From Anopheles merus (lineage: Eukaryota; Arthropoda; Insecta; Diptera; Culicidae): DNA of 64,000 nucleotides. A program made the translations under genes and the position numbers. Below the pieces are notes generated by a model, which worked only from the letters and a program-made list of their open reading frames with translations, had not been told where the DNA came from and searched no databases. Of this stretch, positions 24,135 to 38,700 are shown one piece after another (the stretch's first letter is position 1; every line of letters starts with the position of its first letter). The DNA is taken from NCBI RefSeq assembly GCF_017562075.2, contig NC_054082.1, positions 28,526,231 to 28,590,230 on the forward strand, given 5' to 3'.

Positions 24135-27100
24135 ATGGTGGAAATGTCAGCGCCGAGTAGTGATGGAGATCGCCCCGCGGCGAAGGAGTCACCGGGCGGT
24201 GGAACTGTGCCAGCGGTCGTACCGGCTGATGGGTAAGATGGGCGAAACCGTGCATGCCCGCTAGAGCAAGAGCAATGTGTAACGAGCGGTGTTTTAACTC
24301 TCTTTTGTGATTGGTTTTCAAGAGATAGAGAATGTGTGTGTGTATGTGTGTGACTGTTTTGTTTTGGTTTTGTTTTCCTCTTTGTGCGCAAAAATGTCGG
24401 TCGAATTTTTCACCCCCAGGCTGAACCGCTCGTTTCCACGGCGACGGTTGAAGGCAGCGTTGAGACAGGAATGTTTCTCTCTTCATTCTAGCGATCGGTG
24501 ATCGGTGATGTTTTTTTTAAGTCTTTGCTAGTTGAAAGGATGTTTTGCTCTGTTTACATTTTTGTTTCAATTAGAGGTCACTTAAATGTGAAAACGTTGT
24601 GGAGGATAATGCAAAAAAGTGGAAAAGTTTCTAATAAAGAAACAAGTAAATAGATCAACGATAGTTTATCGTCTATGTCAGATTAGTCAGGAATGTCGAT
24701 GCATTGTATTACGCTTCAGTTTCTAATGTGAACTGCATTATTCAACAATCGCGAGATGTGTTTTTTTTCAACAGCACAGTTATCACAAATAATGACAGAG
24801 GTTGAGAAACATCTTTGCAAGTCTTGAATAATGCTGTTCATATTGAAAACTGAGCCGGAAAACAGTGAAAAGTCCATTCAATCAATTTTAGATTAGGTTA
24901 ACAGAAAGTACTAACATTGTTTCTCTAGCCAGCTCAACACTGTAAGCTTCATTTCCAATCCGTAAAATCCCTGTTCAACATTGTCAAATGAATGTCGTGC
25001 GTATACCAAGCAACCAATGACAGATCATTCGAGTTTCCATTTTTATTGTTGAAATGTATTTTACGGGATTGAATTCTTCGTTTCCGATGCTAAGCGGGCT
25101 AGAGAAATCCTGTACTGGAGCTAGAAATTGCACAGTATTGGCATATGTATTAGGTCTTTCAATCTTGTAAAGTAAAGATAGAACAAAATAGGCATCACAA
25201 CAGTCCCCTGGTGGTATTTTATTACTAATAACATAATCGATCTATCAGATCTATCAGACAAGCAAAAATGAAACCGAACATAGCCGAACTTAATCTGGTG
25301 AGGGTTGTAAAATTATGCGATCGTATGTCATTAAAAAGACCGGTTTTTCTTTAGCAGATACCGGTAGACGACACCGTTACCAAAAATCGAATCGGCAAAC
25401 GTTGCCAACAACAGGCATTGACATTTAAATGTGAAGAAGCACGTGTTTTGCGTGCGTGCCCACGCGTTGGGTCGATGGCCATCCTTTCTTTCACTTTACC
25501 CTGAATGAGATTGTTTGTGGGCGGAAAAGTAAAAGTTGAACAACCGAAATGAGGTTTACTGCCTTGCGTTACAGCCTTAAAAAAATACAAAGGAAAAATA
25601 ATACATCGACAATAGTGTATATCTGTGTTCTGCATCACGAACTGAAAGGATTTTACTCTATTCGTTTGCAACATATCGGACCCGGCTCGCCGGATGATGC
25701 AACGATAACAAAACCGGTTCAGTGTTTTATATTAACCAGGTTCCCGTACTATCCGACCTCGGTAAGGTAGAATCTGGCTGGTAGAATAGAACCTGCGGCA
25801 ACCGGTATGCACAACCGGTTCCACCATCTGGGGGAAGTGAAATCACGCTCAGTACGGCGCGTCGCATTAACTTTTAATGAGTGGTTTTCACAAAGTACTA
25901 CTGTGTGAGGGCAAAAATAAAAGGGCAAATTCTTCCAAGCGAAAATGCAAAAATCATGTACTGGCGGGATTTAATGTATGCACTGAAAGTGTCCCCATTA
26001 TGTGTGGGCCTTCCTCATTGGGAAATGAATTAAGCGGCCACAGCTCCTAAGTAGGATTTACGACACATGTTGCGGGCATTTCAGCATTATGGGAATGTGT
26101 ATATGGATTTAACGTACATCAGCCTCTATTTTACGTTATTTATTTTTCTAATAGAATTAAATGCTTTATTCATTCCTAGATCATTGTGCATCTTTGCCAA
26201 GCTGATCTACAAAACGAAACAAACAAGATCTCTTATAAGCTCACACGAAGTGTGTCTTAATTTATTCATTATAAGGTTGTTTTTTCTGTAACACAATCTC
26301 CTTAAACCCGAAAGAAATCCCCCGCCCGCGGCGTTCTGTTGGGTTGATTGAACGATAGCGAATGTGAGGCAGCACCTTCCCAAACTCGGGCCTCCCCTTG
26401 CTAAACGCGATCATCCATCAGCCCGACAGCAACCTCTATAAGCGATGGGGGTGAATATTTACAAGACTGATAGACGCCGGTTGGCCTGGAATATACAGGC
26501 CAACAACGACCGGCCATTGTTATCATTCCTCCAGATTCATTGCCCCAGCGCTTGCGTAACGCTCATTTGCGTATGATTCAGTGCCGAATGGCGTCATTGC
26601 GAGGCGTTCCGCTGCCCAATAGTAGTAGCGGTAGTGCCTCCCGCTCCTGTAAGATGTCAGAATAGTAAGAAGGCACTCTGTTTCGTGCGATCGCTATGTC
26701 GTTAACATTGCTGGAGGATTTGATTTTTTTGTTTGGATAATTTGATGGGAGAATTCTTTCTGCCACTTGCACAGAACATGCAACTCAATCGCGCAGTACA
26801 AGATGCATAATTTGATAGGAACCCCAGTCTGTTTAAAAAAAACGCGAACGAATTGAAAGGCTTACGTACGAAAAAGCTGTCCCAGTTGCGTAAGGAAATT
26901 CCCCGCGTGTGTGTTGAAGGTTTGCGTGTTTCTTAATGTTGTTCCACCGGGGGAACATTTGGGAGAGAAGTTCCGCTAGGCGGAGAAATTTTGCGTCAAA
27001 TGCGTTGAATGTAGTGATTGTGTTGACAGAAAGAGCGATCCGCACAGTTTGCTGAACTTTGGTGACTCATGAGTTGTTACGAATCGAGCTTCTCCGGCAG

Positions 27101-30100
27101 GCCATGCGAAGGATAGGCCCTCAACAAGAGTCACAGGGTCGTAGCGGAGGAGAAACAAACAGCAATTGTGGACAGAGTCTTTGATACTTTGCCTACTAAC
27201 CAGTCCTTCTCGCTAGTTGTTTCTAATCCAAAGGTTGGGAAGCCTATGCAGACGGAAGGGGGTGTTTGGCTTGGAAATCCAGTGGCTATGTCCTATTTCG
27301 GATGTTAGAATTAAACCTCTTAACTCCAAGAGCTTCCGCGTTTGAATCTCTCTTTATTTCATTGAATCATCGAATGGCATTTTATTTAAGGTTCCGAGTT
27401 TAGTTAGTACTTTAGAGTACTAACCGGATACCGGAAACCGGAGTACTAATCGGAGGCTCGGACCGGATTGTTCGGGTTTCCAGAAACTTCTTATTGTGAC
27501 GTGGAAGGATTTGGAAGGATAATCAACGGTTACTGGGATTAGGAAAATCAAATTGATTGAGGAATAAATTTATAATCGTGTGCGTAACATAAGTGCTCGA
27601 CTCCCTGTGGGTGAGCCTATGAGTGTAGAATGGTAGGAAGATAAGGAGAGTCGTTTGTCATGGGCCTTTAAAAAAGATGTAAAATTCGGATATATATAGA
27701 TTTGGTTTCTTAGATGATTTAAATTAACCATAGGCAATGGTATTTTCAACTAAGTAATGACCTTTGAGCCTTTCCATCCGCCTCTGAGCCACCGGCAACC
27801 GGTATTTGCTCACCGTCAACATTGGGGCAAGGCTGTTTGCGTTCAAAATGCTTCAAATATTGACTGACCAGCTCACTGACCGAACCCAAATCTCGACTCA
27901 CCGTAACGTTGTGGACGTTGGTAAATATTTGTTTGTTTCTTTTTTTTTGTCGGTACACTTTCCTAAATTATCATCCCCAAAAGTCAGCAACTGGTCAGCG
28001 CAATACACATACGCAGCAAAGCGTGAAAGCGTGTTTACGTCAACTTAGAGAACTCGGTAATTCACACCAGTGCATCCTTGCCGGTCGGGGTTTCCCATCA
28101 ACATCGCTCGAGTACCGTTCAATAATTGACCACAATGATGTGCCACCGATTCGCATTTAGGTGACACTCTGTCAACGATTGTAACCCCTTAATGCCAATT
28201 GTCGGCCCTGGAGGAGGAAGCTTTCATTAACCGGCTCTAACGTTTCTAACGGCTCTGGAGCGCGCTCGCTGTGTGCCACGTTCAGTCACCACGACGTGGT
28301 TCGTCGCCAGACCAGACTGACAGTTTCCTGGCTCCGTTACTGTTCCGTTGTGCATAATTACGCGTCCAATCGGCGGCACGGTCGAGCGAAACCACGGACC
28401 AAGAAAACCTGTTCTCGCAGTTGTCGCGCACTGCCCACGGGGGAATGAGAGGCTTCCCACAAGGCGATTCCACAGGTCACTTACGATTGACTGGCTGGCT
28501 GGCGAAGGTTCGCCGGAACATTGTGTAGGTCGATCCGAGTCGATGTTAGATTAGTCCGATGTGTTTCGTTTGCTGTTTGTGTATTTTGAAGCAGGCAAAT
28601 ATCTTACAATCCCACAATCTGAGGCGATCCGGATTATAAGCATACGACATGGGATATTCATAACGGGTTTTCTTTAGTTAATAATGACTGAATGTTATTA
28701 TTATATTTGTCACAATGTTGATCTTTAAAGGTTAAACATTCCACTTTTTTCAATATTACAATATTAAACAAATGATACCATCCAAACACGATCATTAATT
28801 TAACAATCAACATTAACGTCGAATGCGTGCTGCTACCGAACGATTCCGATAATCGCGGCAACACTCGAACTTCGATGATGAATATCTTATTTCGCCTTCA
28901 AACCGGAATCAAGCAGCGAATGAAGTTGAAATGATCTTCGCAGCACATCATTCTGATAAAATAAACAATTCCGAAGATCACCGATCGGCTGAAGATCGCC
29001 GAATTTTTTTTCTTCCTTCTACTCTCATCTCCTACTCGATTGTATCTTCTTTTGTAGGTCGTTTGTTCTTTGTTTTTACATTCCGGAGATGGCGCTTGAG
29101 CATAATTTATCGTGAGCATAATTTATTCACCGAGTGACCGAGCGCGCACGGCTACACAGCTTCGTAAAACGGCGAACACGATCATCGATCAAACAATTAC
29201 ATCTATCTTATTTGTTTACACCAAAGCATGTTTGCCCGTTTCCCACCACACCCCGACGTTGGGGGGTTAGTGAGTGTGGTACATGTGTGTGTGTGTGCAT
29301 GTGTGTGTGGTTTTTGTAATGGTTTTGGTTTGGAAACATTTCGGTTAGCGATCTTCATTAACTTTCAATACTTTTTTCTTGTTCTTCCTCTTCTCCTTGC
29401 CGTACCACACCGCACATCCAACTCGTGCAAACGACCCGCAGCAAAGATCACACTCCCTCCCTAACCACCAAACTCTTCCCCTTCTTTCTTCCCTCGCCGA
29501 CCGTTCCGGCACGCAGGCGGCCCGGCCGACGGAAGCCGTTCTTCGAAAAGTTCGGCACCCTGCTCAAGCAACGCTCCGATGCGTTTCTGCTCCACGTAAA
29601 CAGTCCCGTGCCGCCCCACGGCGAGGAATCGGACACACCACCACCCGCCAACGGAACGGCCGGACCGGGCGCGGGACCTGCTGGACCATCGTCGGTCGCC
29701 GTGATTCTCGGCCCGGCAGGGATTCTCGGCCCGCCGATCGCTGCCAACGGAGATGCTTCGCCGGGCAAGCTGGGTGACGCGGAAAACTATGTAAGTAAAC
29801 AGGGGGGGTCTGAGGGGGAGGGCGAAAATGGGACTGCGCGAAATACGCTACGATCGCGTCGAATTAGCAGTGCAGCGGTGTGAATGTGTGCCTTTGTGTG
29901 CTACCAGGGGGGCTTCCATAAATAACCCATCATCCCATCAATTGAAAGACATCGCACACACATACTTTCGATCGGCGGCTTCCCAGGCGGGTGGAATCGC
30001 CTCCCTCCCCCCACCTTCGGCGAAATGTAAGTCGATCGGTTCGGTTTATGCGTTTGCGGTCGTTTGCTTGCAAAACCCGGCGAAAGAAACGATCTTTGCG

Positions 30101-32716
30101 AGAACGAGAACAAGGGACTTGGGTCGGTGTATTCGTTTGTTTGGGTAGATGCAAAAGTTGTGCAGTTACGTTGTGTTTTAGTCCAAATTTCTTTGGGTTT
30201 TTTAGCAGGATGGCTATTTCGGTATAGGCAAAGTGAATTGAGCCGTATTGCGCGTATGCTGTCTGGTATTTGAGAAAGGATGCCGCGCAATCGAGATTGT
30301 GCTCTATGATATCGAATAATTTTGACGTTTTGAAGCATCGTGCGGCAAACTTGAAATAGCTTGAAAAAAGAATTGGAATATCCGTCACATCTTAAAGTGT
30401 CAAAGGGATAAAGTAAGACCCAACCAACCAACACATAGATGTCATAGCTGATCATAAAAGATCACTTCATTGCAATAGAAGCTGTTCAGATCGAAACTAT
30501 CAAAGCCAAAAATACAGCACAAGAAATGTAAGTGATAGAGAAAGTGTGTGTGTGGGAGAGAAAGAGAGAGATAGAGAGAGAAATAAAGGGATAGAGAGAG
30601 AAATAGAGAGAGAAAAGGAAAGGTGAATGTTTAACATTGATTAGAAATACGATTTAAGGATGTTATGGAGTAGAGATCCTGAGATACATGTCCAATAGTT
30701 GAACATTTGTGAGGCCAAGAAAGATTTTACGAAATAATTAGGAAATTGACTAACATAGAAATGCGACTGAAGATTGGCTACAGGGTTTAGCACGAGTTCT
30801 AACACATTTAGCACACTTTCTGGACTCTTTCGCATGGAAAGTGATGTATATGACATGCTGGTGATCAAGTCGGTCTCGTGATAAAGTCGTCAACTCACAC
30901 GATTTAACAACATGCCCGTCAGGGGTTAATACCCCGTATGTTGGACAGATTTCAGGATTCCTCTAGCCAGCTCAACACTGTTAGATGCATTTCCAATCCG
31001 TAAAATGTAATCCGCAAAAATTGTCAAATGGAAATTGTACGAATTCCGAGCAACCAATAACGATCGATCATTGAGACTCTAGATTGCATTTAAATTGTTG
31101 AAATGTATTTAACAGAATTGAATTGTTCACTTATGATGTTAAGCTGGCTAAAGCAATCCTGTATCATGTTATGGGTCAATCAATAAGTCACTGATAGCCA
31201 AATCCATTAGTGATACAGGCCGGCCTTGACTGACATCGGTTGTTTCGCAAGAGAAGAAACATAATAATAAGAAAGAGAAGAATAAGAAGTATTCAAACTG
31301 TCACCATTCTGAATGTACTATGCCAACAAGTGGATTCTACGGCACCTTTATTCGATCGTCAAATTTTCCACTCGTTAAGATTTAAAAAGTTTTGCAAAAA
31401 TCCTTTTAGAAAAAAAAAGCCATTCCTATATTGATAACACCATAATTTCTTTTCGTTTTACAAAATTATACATGTGCAATAGAATTCACATCCCTTCACA
31501 CAAGATTCAGAAAGAAGTCACTCATTCACTTGCGCCAAAAGTATAAAAACCCCTCAAAACCCATCCAAGCTTAAGTGGAAATAGGTTATTCAATTATACC
31601 ACATCTAAACAGCACTTGAGTTCCGGAATTGAACTAAACTTTTGTACCCTCCCAATCGCAGTTGTGTCTGTGTGCAAACTGTTACATCCCGCGAGCGTAA
31701 GTAAACGAGCAAAGCAAGAACAAAAAAACACATATACATGCCAAAGCAAGCGATCTAAATGTAGGTAATTAGCAGCAGAAGATTAGTCGATCAACCTCGA
31801 TCAGGCACAGATATTACGAGCCGTTGCAAGTGAAACGCACGAACGTGCAATGAAGTTTTAAACACAATTAAAACCATCCCAAAACACCAAACAACTCGCA
31901 CACACCTCGAGATGCTTTCTTCTGGACTATTTTTAAAAGAAGCTACTACCACATCACTCACACGCTCTCTTGCTCGATCGCGCCACTAAGTTGAGCCGAT
32001 ATTGGACGCGCTGATTGACGGGGTCCCTAATGAGTTGCTTTGGCGCGCGTCACGTTTGGCACGTGAATATGTTTGGTTGCTTATTGCAAGATAATCACTC
32101 AACCGATCTCCGATTGCTGAAGGCCGCAAGATAACACACGATCAAGGTCAAGATTAGAGGGATGTGCGAGCGGTCTGCACAAATTGGTATTTTCATTCCC
32201 ATCCCACGAACCTTGAGATTATGTATGGATCCAATTATGCATCACCCTGCCGGCGGTTGTGAGTAATGGAAAGCAGTTGCCGCGATGACGCCACAAGAAA
32301 CGCAGTGCCACTGATTTTCGTTACGCCAATCTCAAGTGGCTGGCTGCAGCGAATCAGGAAGTTTTGCAGTTTGCAGTCACGTCGCAGCACGCACTGTGTG
32401 TATTCTTCCGCCACCATCAGCAGCATCCACCACAGCCGGCACCATCTGCGTATGACCTAGTAGAAGCCGCCGATAGCGATTAATCGCTGCGGATACTTAC
32501 GCGGATCACTAAGGAAATGCCGCCACCACTTTTCTTGCCTTGCCAGTAGTACGTCTTCCAGCGTTGGCGTGTGTGAATGACGTTTGGAGCACGTCAAGAT
32601 GGGAACGCCTGTTTCGCTGTTTGCTGATAGTGCTGCCGTCGGATGGTGGTTTATCACCGGGCCGTACTGCAACCCACGATCACATGTCGAGCGTTGAAGC
32701 GCTATTTTTAATGCGA

Positions 32717-32788
<72 letters not shown>

Positions 32789-35700
32789 CGCCCGATCGCA
32801 CTCTCTCTCTGACTCTTCGCAGTTGCCCTTGTACGGTTGAGCGAGAAACAATTACCCGCGCATTGTGTCCTTTTTGTGTTGGGTGCGGGTACGCCAAACG
32901 GAGCTGTCCGGGCCAATTAAATCCGTCCGGCTAAGGGCGCCAGAGTGGCCAGTGACACGGAGAAAATTCCAACCCGGTGACACAAAGCAGCCAAGAGTTC
33001 ATCCCTTGCTTTTGTGGACTTTTCCATGAGTGCAAGATCGATCGTGCGGCTGGAATTTGTTCGGTTCAATTGTCCGCTAGAAGGGTGCTAGCGCTGCAAG
33101 TGCAATTGTTGTTTCATCGGGCAAGATGGTAATCGCGGACGGGTTTATTTTATTTCTTTTGTTAAGGTTACCGTTAGAATGATCGATGCTGTGCTCTGGT
33201 GGTAATGAAAACTAGAAACCATCTGGTTTCGCTTGTGCGTCGTGTTACCATGAAGCGCTCGCTCTATCCGTTTAATCAACAACGGAGATGGTGCGGTCGT
33301 GATAAGCTGCTTCTCCCACAAAACTGAAATAAAAAGGGCATGAGTGATGATTAACAAGTGATGATGTTGCGTTGACTTGCCAAACGTTTGGGAAGCTAAA
33401 AAATGAAACATTTGCACCTTTCATTGCTCTCTGTTGAGGGAGTTAATTTAGTGATCGTGATCGAGTGAAAGTGACCGTGATGTACGGTTCTTGGCTCAAA
33501 GAATCAAAGAATATTGCAGTTCTCAACTATTTCCAACATAATTTTTCGATCAATCAAATTTATCATTAATTAAACTTGTAACCAACTCTTTTATTTCATT
33601 ACTAAAAATGCCTGGTTCCTACAGCATACTTGCTGCATTATGAACGCTATCTAAGTGGAGACAAAAAAGTGTTACTTTGCTATCACAAACTAGTGTTTCT
33701 CGTGCGTATCATGCCGGTTACGCAAAGCTGTAACATTGATAAGGCCCCCCGGACCCACGCTTTAGATAACGGCTTGTATTTCCTATGAGCTGTTCTCTAG
33801 ATCTCGTGCAATCTTTAGCTCCTAATGGCATAATATTGTAACAATTTAACCACTTTCGTTTCAATCGTCTTCCTGTTTCATCTTTTTCTTTACGCTGCAA
33901 AGGTCGAGATACTGTACGAGAAGGTGCTGCACGAGATCAAGCAGGGCAACATCGTCGACCGGCAGAAGAAGCTCACCCAGAAGGGGCTCTACTCCTACAT
34001 CCAGGAAGCGTTCGGAGTGGACGAGGCGCGACATGCAGTGCTGGAGCAGCGCGTCGAAACCATGCTCGCCCAGGACATCTACCTGCGGGTGGAAGTGATG
34101 GAGGCCAAACTGAACGGACCACCGGCAGATGATCCCGACCGGCAGCCGCCGCTACCGAACGCGTTCGTGATCGTGTATCTGCAGGAGAAGCCACGCGAAC
34201 TGCACCGAACGGCAACGGTACCGGGGACGCTAAATCCGTCCTGGAATCAGCAGTTTCCTGTGTAGGTAGTCGGCGTGTTTGTTGATGTGGCTAAGCAGTA
34301 TTTGAAGAACACTTTTTTTTTTGTTTTGTTTTTGCTCCCCAGTGCCGTCAAGCAGGACACCAAGGAAACGCTTATCATCGAAGTGTTCAACAACAGTGAC
34401 AATCCGAACAAATTCCTGCGAGCATTGCGTATCGCTAAGAAGTATGTCCTGTCGCTGTTTAATCCTGTCGCTTCGCACGCTAAAATGATAGGACGCGCCA
34501 GCATTCCGTTGGAGGTGATTAACTTCGATTATTTTATTAGCTTTTTTGCAATTTTTATGCATTCTCAAGTAGTTATTAAAGATATCGTGAAAATGAGGAT
34601 ACAAATTTGAAGTTTTTGTTATGTTTAGCACAAAAAAAGCAAAAGTATGCATCAAAAGGTTGGCAATCAAATTCTCCAATGAAAAAATGAGTTCCGGTCA
34701 AATTTAACCTTTTTAAAACAAATATGTAACAAATAGACAAAACCGTTGATTAAAGGAGGTTAATTTGATATGGAAAATTATTTATCACATTTTGGTGAAA
34801 TTTGAGACGAAACCGTTGATTAAAGGAGGTTAATTTGATATGGAAAAATATTTATCTGCTGGGGAATCCAGCTACCTTTAGTTTAGTATAAAATACCAAT
34901 CAATAATATTTTAGAATATTTTTAAATAATTCAAACCAACATATTTAAATCGCAGTTTCACTTTCATACACTCTGGTCTATTTAGTGATTAAATGAAAGT
35001 GTGTGCGATTTTTTGTTTTCCAGTAAAGTAAGCCGATCTCGTGGTACAGTCGTCAACTCGTACGACTTAACAACATGCCCGTGATGGGTTCAAGTCCCAA
35101 ATGAACCGTGCCCCCATACGCCCATAGAATGTATGATAACAGATAAACATAAAGAGCATTAGATGCCAAACGAAAGTATATTCTATTCTCCAACTATTGA
35201 ACTACTATTTCCAGTAGTAAAATATTAAATGTAACACAGATTTCCGCCATTTGAAAGCTAACATGTGAACTTCACCGTATTTTTTTGTGAAGCGAATCAA
35301 ATGTTAATAAAAAAATGTATAAAATTTATAATTGTTCATATACCAAACAAATAATGCAATATAATGCAAATATGCAATAATGCTATATTTAAAAAAAAAC
35401 ATTATAACTGAAATATAACTATAAGAAATTAGTTCACTTTTGCTCGATCTCTAAATAGGCCTTTATAATAGAAACGTACGAGATAGCTTCATACGTTCAC
35501 ACATAGAGGACGCTAGCATCAATTGCAAACGAGCGCGCACACCTGATCGTAACCTATTCGAACGCTTTTCCCCTTTTGAATCAAATCTCTTCATACTTTA
35601 CATTGTGTTTTAAAACGTTAACACTAAACTTCTCGTTTTCTTATATTCTACAGTCCATCACATCGACCGGGTTAATCTCGTGGTACAATCTGGCGAAGAA

Positions 35701-38700
35701 AAAGAAACCCGACCCACAGGGCACGATCAAGGTGAAGTTCTTCTTCACCTCCAAGCTGGAGAAGGCGACCGCCAAGCACGAGTACGAGCAGATGCTGCGC
35801 TGCATCCTGGAGTACGAGCTGCGCAGCTCCAGCGTCGCCCGGTACTGGTGGGCCGGCAAGCTGACCAGCGAAGGGGAAGCGATCCTGCAGCAGTACACGA
35901 AGTGTGCCAATCTAACCACCATCGAGCAGACGCTCATTGCCTGGTTCGTCTATACGCAGGTGCATCTGACCTACCCGCTGTCGATCACGCTGCTGGAGAG
36001 CGTGCTGGACAAGCTGTGCGGTGCGTACGAGGTCGCCCTAACGACCGACGACGAGCGGGAACGCTTCTGGGAAGGTGCCCGCCGCATCCTGCCCTCCTGC
36101 CTGTCGATCGTGGTGAAGATGCGCAAACGGTTGGCCGGTGATAAGGATATCGTTAAGACGGTTACAGCCGTGCTGCAGCTGCTGGCGAAGGCGGACCAAC
36201 TAGCAATGCGCAAGGGAGCGAATCTGTTTTCCGATGCTACCGTACGGTAAGGTGGAAGGCACTGAAGGAGATAGACACTCAAATTTATGGAAAATCCTTG
36301 GTTTTTTACTCATTCTCAGTGCATTAAAGCAGATGGCGGTGGACTGTACGAAGCATTCCACCATGAAGGAGGCAACGGTGCTGGCAGTGCAGCTTGGTGC
36401 ACGAACCTGGTTCGAGACGTCCCTAGCGTCCGCGATCGAGGGCAGTCAGTCGAACGAGGAGAAGCTACGATCGCTGATCAAGTTTGTGCAGCTGCTGCAG
36501 GCCGATCTGCTCCGTGCCAAAACGTACTACGATGGAGTGTTTAAAAGGTTGGTAACGTTCGCGATCGCCATCATACTTTGCTAAAGCTTCAACCACACAA
36601 ACGATGTCTATGCTACATTTGCAGCGTAATGGACATTGACTATAGCCGGGAGATCTGCATCCAGCACGAGGCACGCATCGTCTCCCATCTCCGCCCGATC
36701 GTGCAGACCATTTGCAACGGCTTTAAGAAGATCACGCTCCGGATGGAGCAGTTGGAGCGGCGGGCCGAGATGGAAAGCCTCGACATGAGCTCCACGCTGT
36801 TCGAGCTGTACCTGATACTGAAGCTGTTCCTGCAGCAAACCGACACGGTGGTTCAGTGTGCACACAATCCGTACATTGTCGAGTTTCACCAATGGTTCCG
36901 CGGTGGCATCGTGTACTATCTGGACGTGTTTGCGATCAAGACGATTTCCCGTGTCGTTACCGTGCTGGAGGAGGACGATCTGCGACCAGCGACCGGTGCC
37001 GTTTCAGGGCCGAAGTGTTCCTCCTCTACGGGGGAAATTTTGGAGATCATCTCGCAGATCAAGATCTTCTGGGATCAGCTGGCGTGGCCGGATAAGGACG
37101 AGATGAAGAAGTTCCTCAAGCGAAGCATCGGGGTAAGTATGTTGGTTTGTTTGATTCGATTTGCTTGAGTGTTGCAACTCTGTCATTTGTTATGGTTCAT
37201 GGAAGCAACTTCCTCCAATAGAAAATCTATATTTTGAACTCACCATCTCGGTTTTAGCTGCCGTTTCTTAATGAGGCTGTTTTTTTTTAAATCGTGTTAC
37301 CCTACGCCACACATGCGGGGTATTTGTTGAGACACAACGTATGCATTAGATCTGAATCCAGCATCTAGCGCAAAATGGTTCGTAATCAGTATTTTGGGGA
37401 ATATTACATAGAAAGATCTTCCAAGATCATTAGCATCCCACAATCTTCGTTTTGGTGCAGAACTCTTTGGATGTGCCGTTGTGTGGAGGAATGGGGCCTT
37501 TCATAGAGGCAAATCTTCCACCACGTCTGGTTTTCCAACATGTCTACTCTCTCCTCATCCAGTGGAGACTGTTCAAAGTACTCTTAGCTTCCTTATAGTT
37601 TCGCTGATGTCTGATTCAAAGTGTTCGATTATCACAGAATTGTATACTATGGAACGGATAAGAAAGCGGAGAGGAAGATATTCAAAACGGATCCTTAGCG
37701 GTATAACTCCGAACATCGTTGACAAGTAGCGGAATCAGTTCCAGGATCGGAGTAGATACTAAATTGGTTCCAGGATCGACCCCGGATTGAGATTCGTTCC
37801 CTGACTGGGACAGAACCTGCTAAAGTTCTTAAACTGGAATAACATTGTGAAGAGCTACAAAACCGACATAGGGTCAAGATCAGTTCCAACCCCGGTAATG
37901 GTTTGTGATTCCAGTGATCCAGGGTCATTAAAGGTTCAGAATGTGTTCAATTTCTCGTTTGGAATCAGTTTCATGGCCGTTATGGGGTCAGCATCAATTC
38001 CAATACCAATATAAGCTCAGGATCAGTTCCAGAACTGGCCTAGAATTGAGAACAGTTCTAGGATCGACATTCAAAATATATTATGTTTGTATGTATGGAA
38101 TAAGGAACAGTTATAGAATTGATATGAATTCTGTATAAGTTCCAGGACCGATATGAGATCAGGATCAGTTCTCAACAGTCTTTCATGATATGTCCCTAAG
38201 CTCTATAGGGTACCTGAGAATTTTGTTGCGTAGTCCTGTTACTGGGCCAAATTAACTAACACACCAATCATCCAAAACGGCTCGTATTGTGGTTTATAGT
38301 ACAGACAAAGCAGCTTCTTCTATTTGGCGTAAGGTCCCACGCGGACATGTCGGCCTATGCATGCTCTCGAGACTTTATCCAGTACCACGTAGCCAAATCA
38401 GCCAAGTCCAAGTCAACCCTTGCTGCAGAGCGACGGTCCCCATATGAGGTCTGAACCCATGAAGGGCATGTTATTAAGTCGTACGAGTTGACAACTGTAC
38501 TACAAGACCGCCTGGTAATACATTCATAGCATGTCCACTGCATATACTCTCCACCATAATTCAGTTATAGCCCCAAACAAGTTTATTACTGTAGTTATAT
38601 TTGCACCAGATAAGGTTTATTTTTTTATTTATTTTTATATCTCTGTTGCTCACAAAAATGTAACACCAGCCGTGTAATTTCACTCTCTCCTTCGCAGGAT

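Larger units (their letters stand above)
29791..33902. other. Second intron of paralogue 2
   Basis: No coding exon recognised. It includes a GA-rich tract (30554-30622), a SINE interrupted by a MITE (30.87-31.27 kb) and a long (CT)n array (32718-32785). ORFs encoding runs of Ser-Leu or Arg-Glu across the CT array are repeat artefacts. Confidence 0.5.
34515..35653. other. Fourth intron of paralogue 2
   Basis: AT-rich intron of 1.1 kb, against 63 bp for the corresponding intron in paralogue 1. It contains a 70-bp direct repeat and a SINE fragment. The donor (GAG/GTGATT) is weaker than the others, but the flanking exons match paralogue 1 exactly (IPLE/SITSTG against IPLK/SIPASG). Confidence 0.6.

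Noticed and set aside
34741..34860. CRISPR-like direct repeat
   Set aside because: Only two copies, with no spacer array; an animal nuclear genome.
35029..35110. Possible tRNA gene
   Set aside because: A-box and B-box matches exist, but the segment does not fold as a cloverleaf and is shared by the SINE copies.
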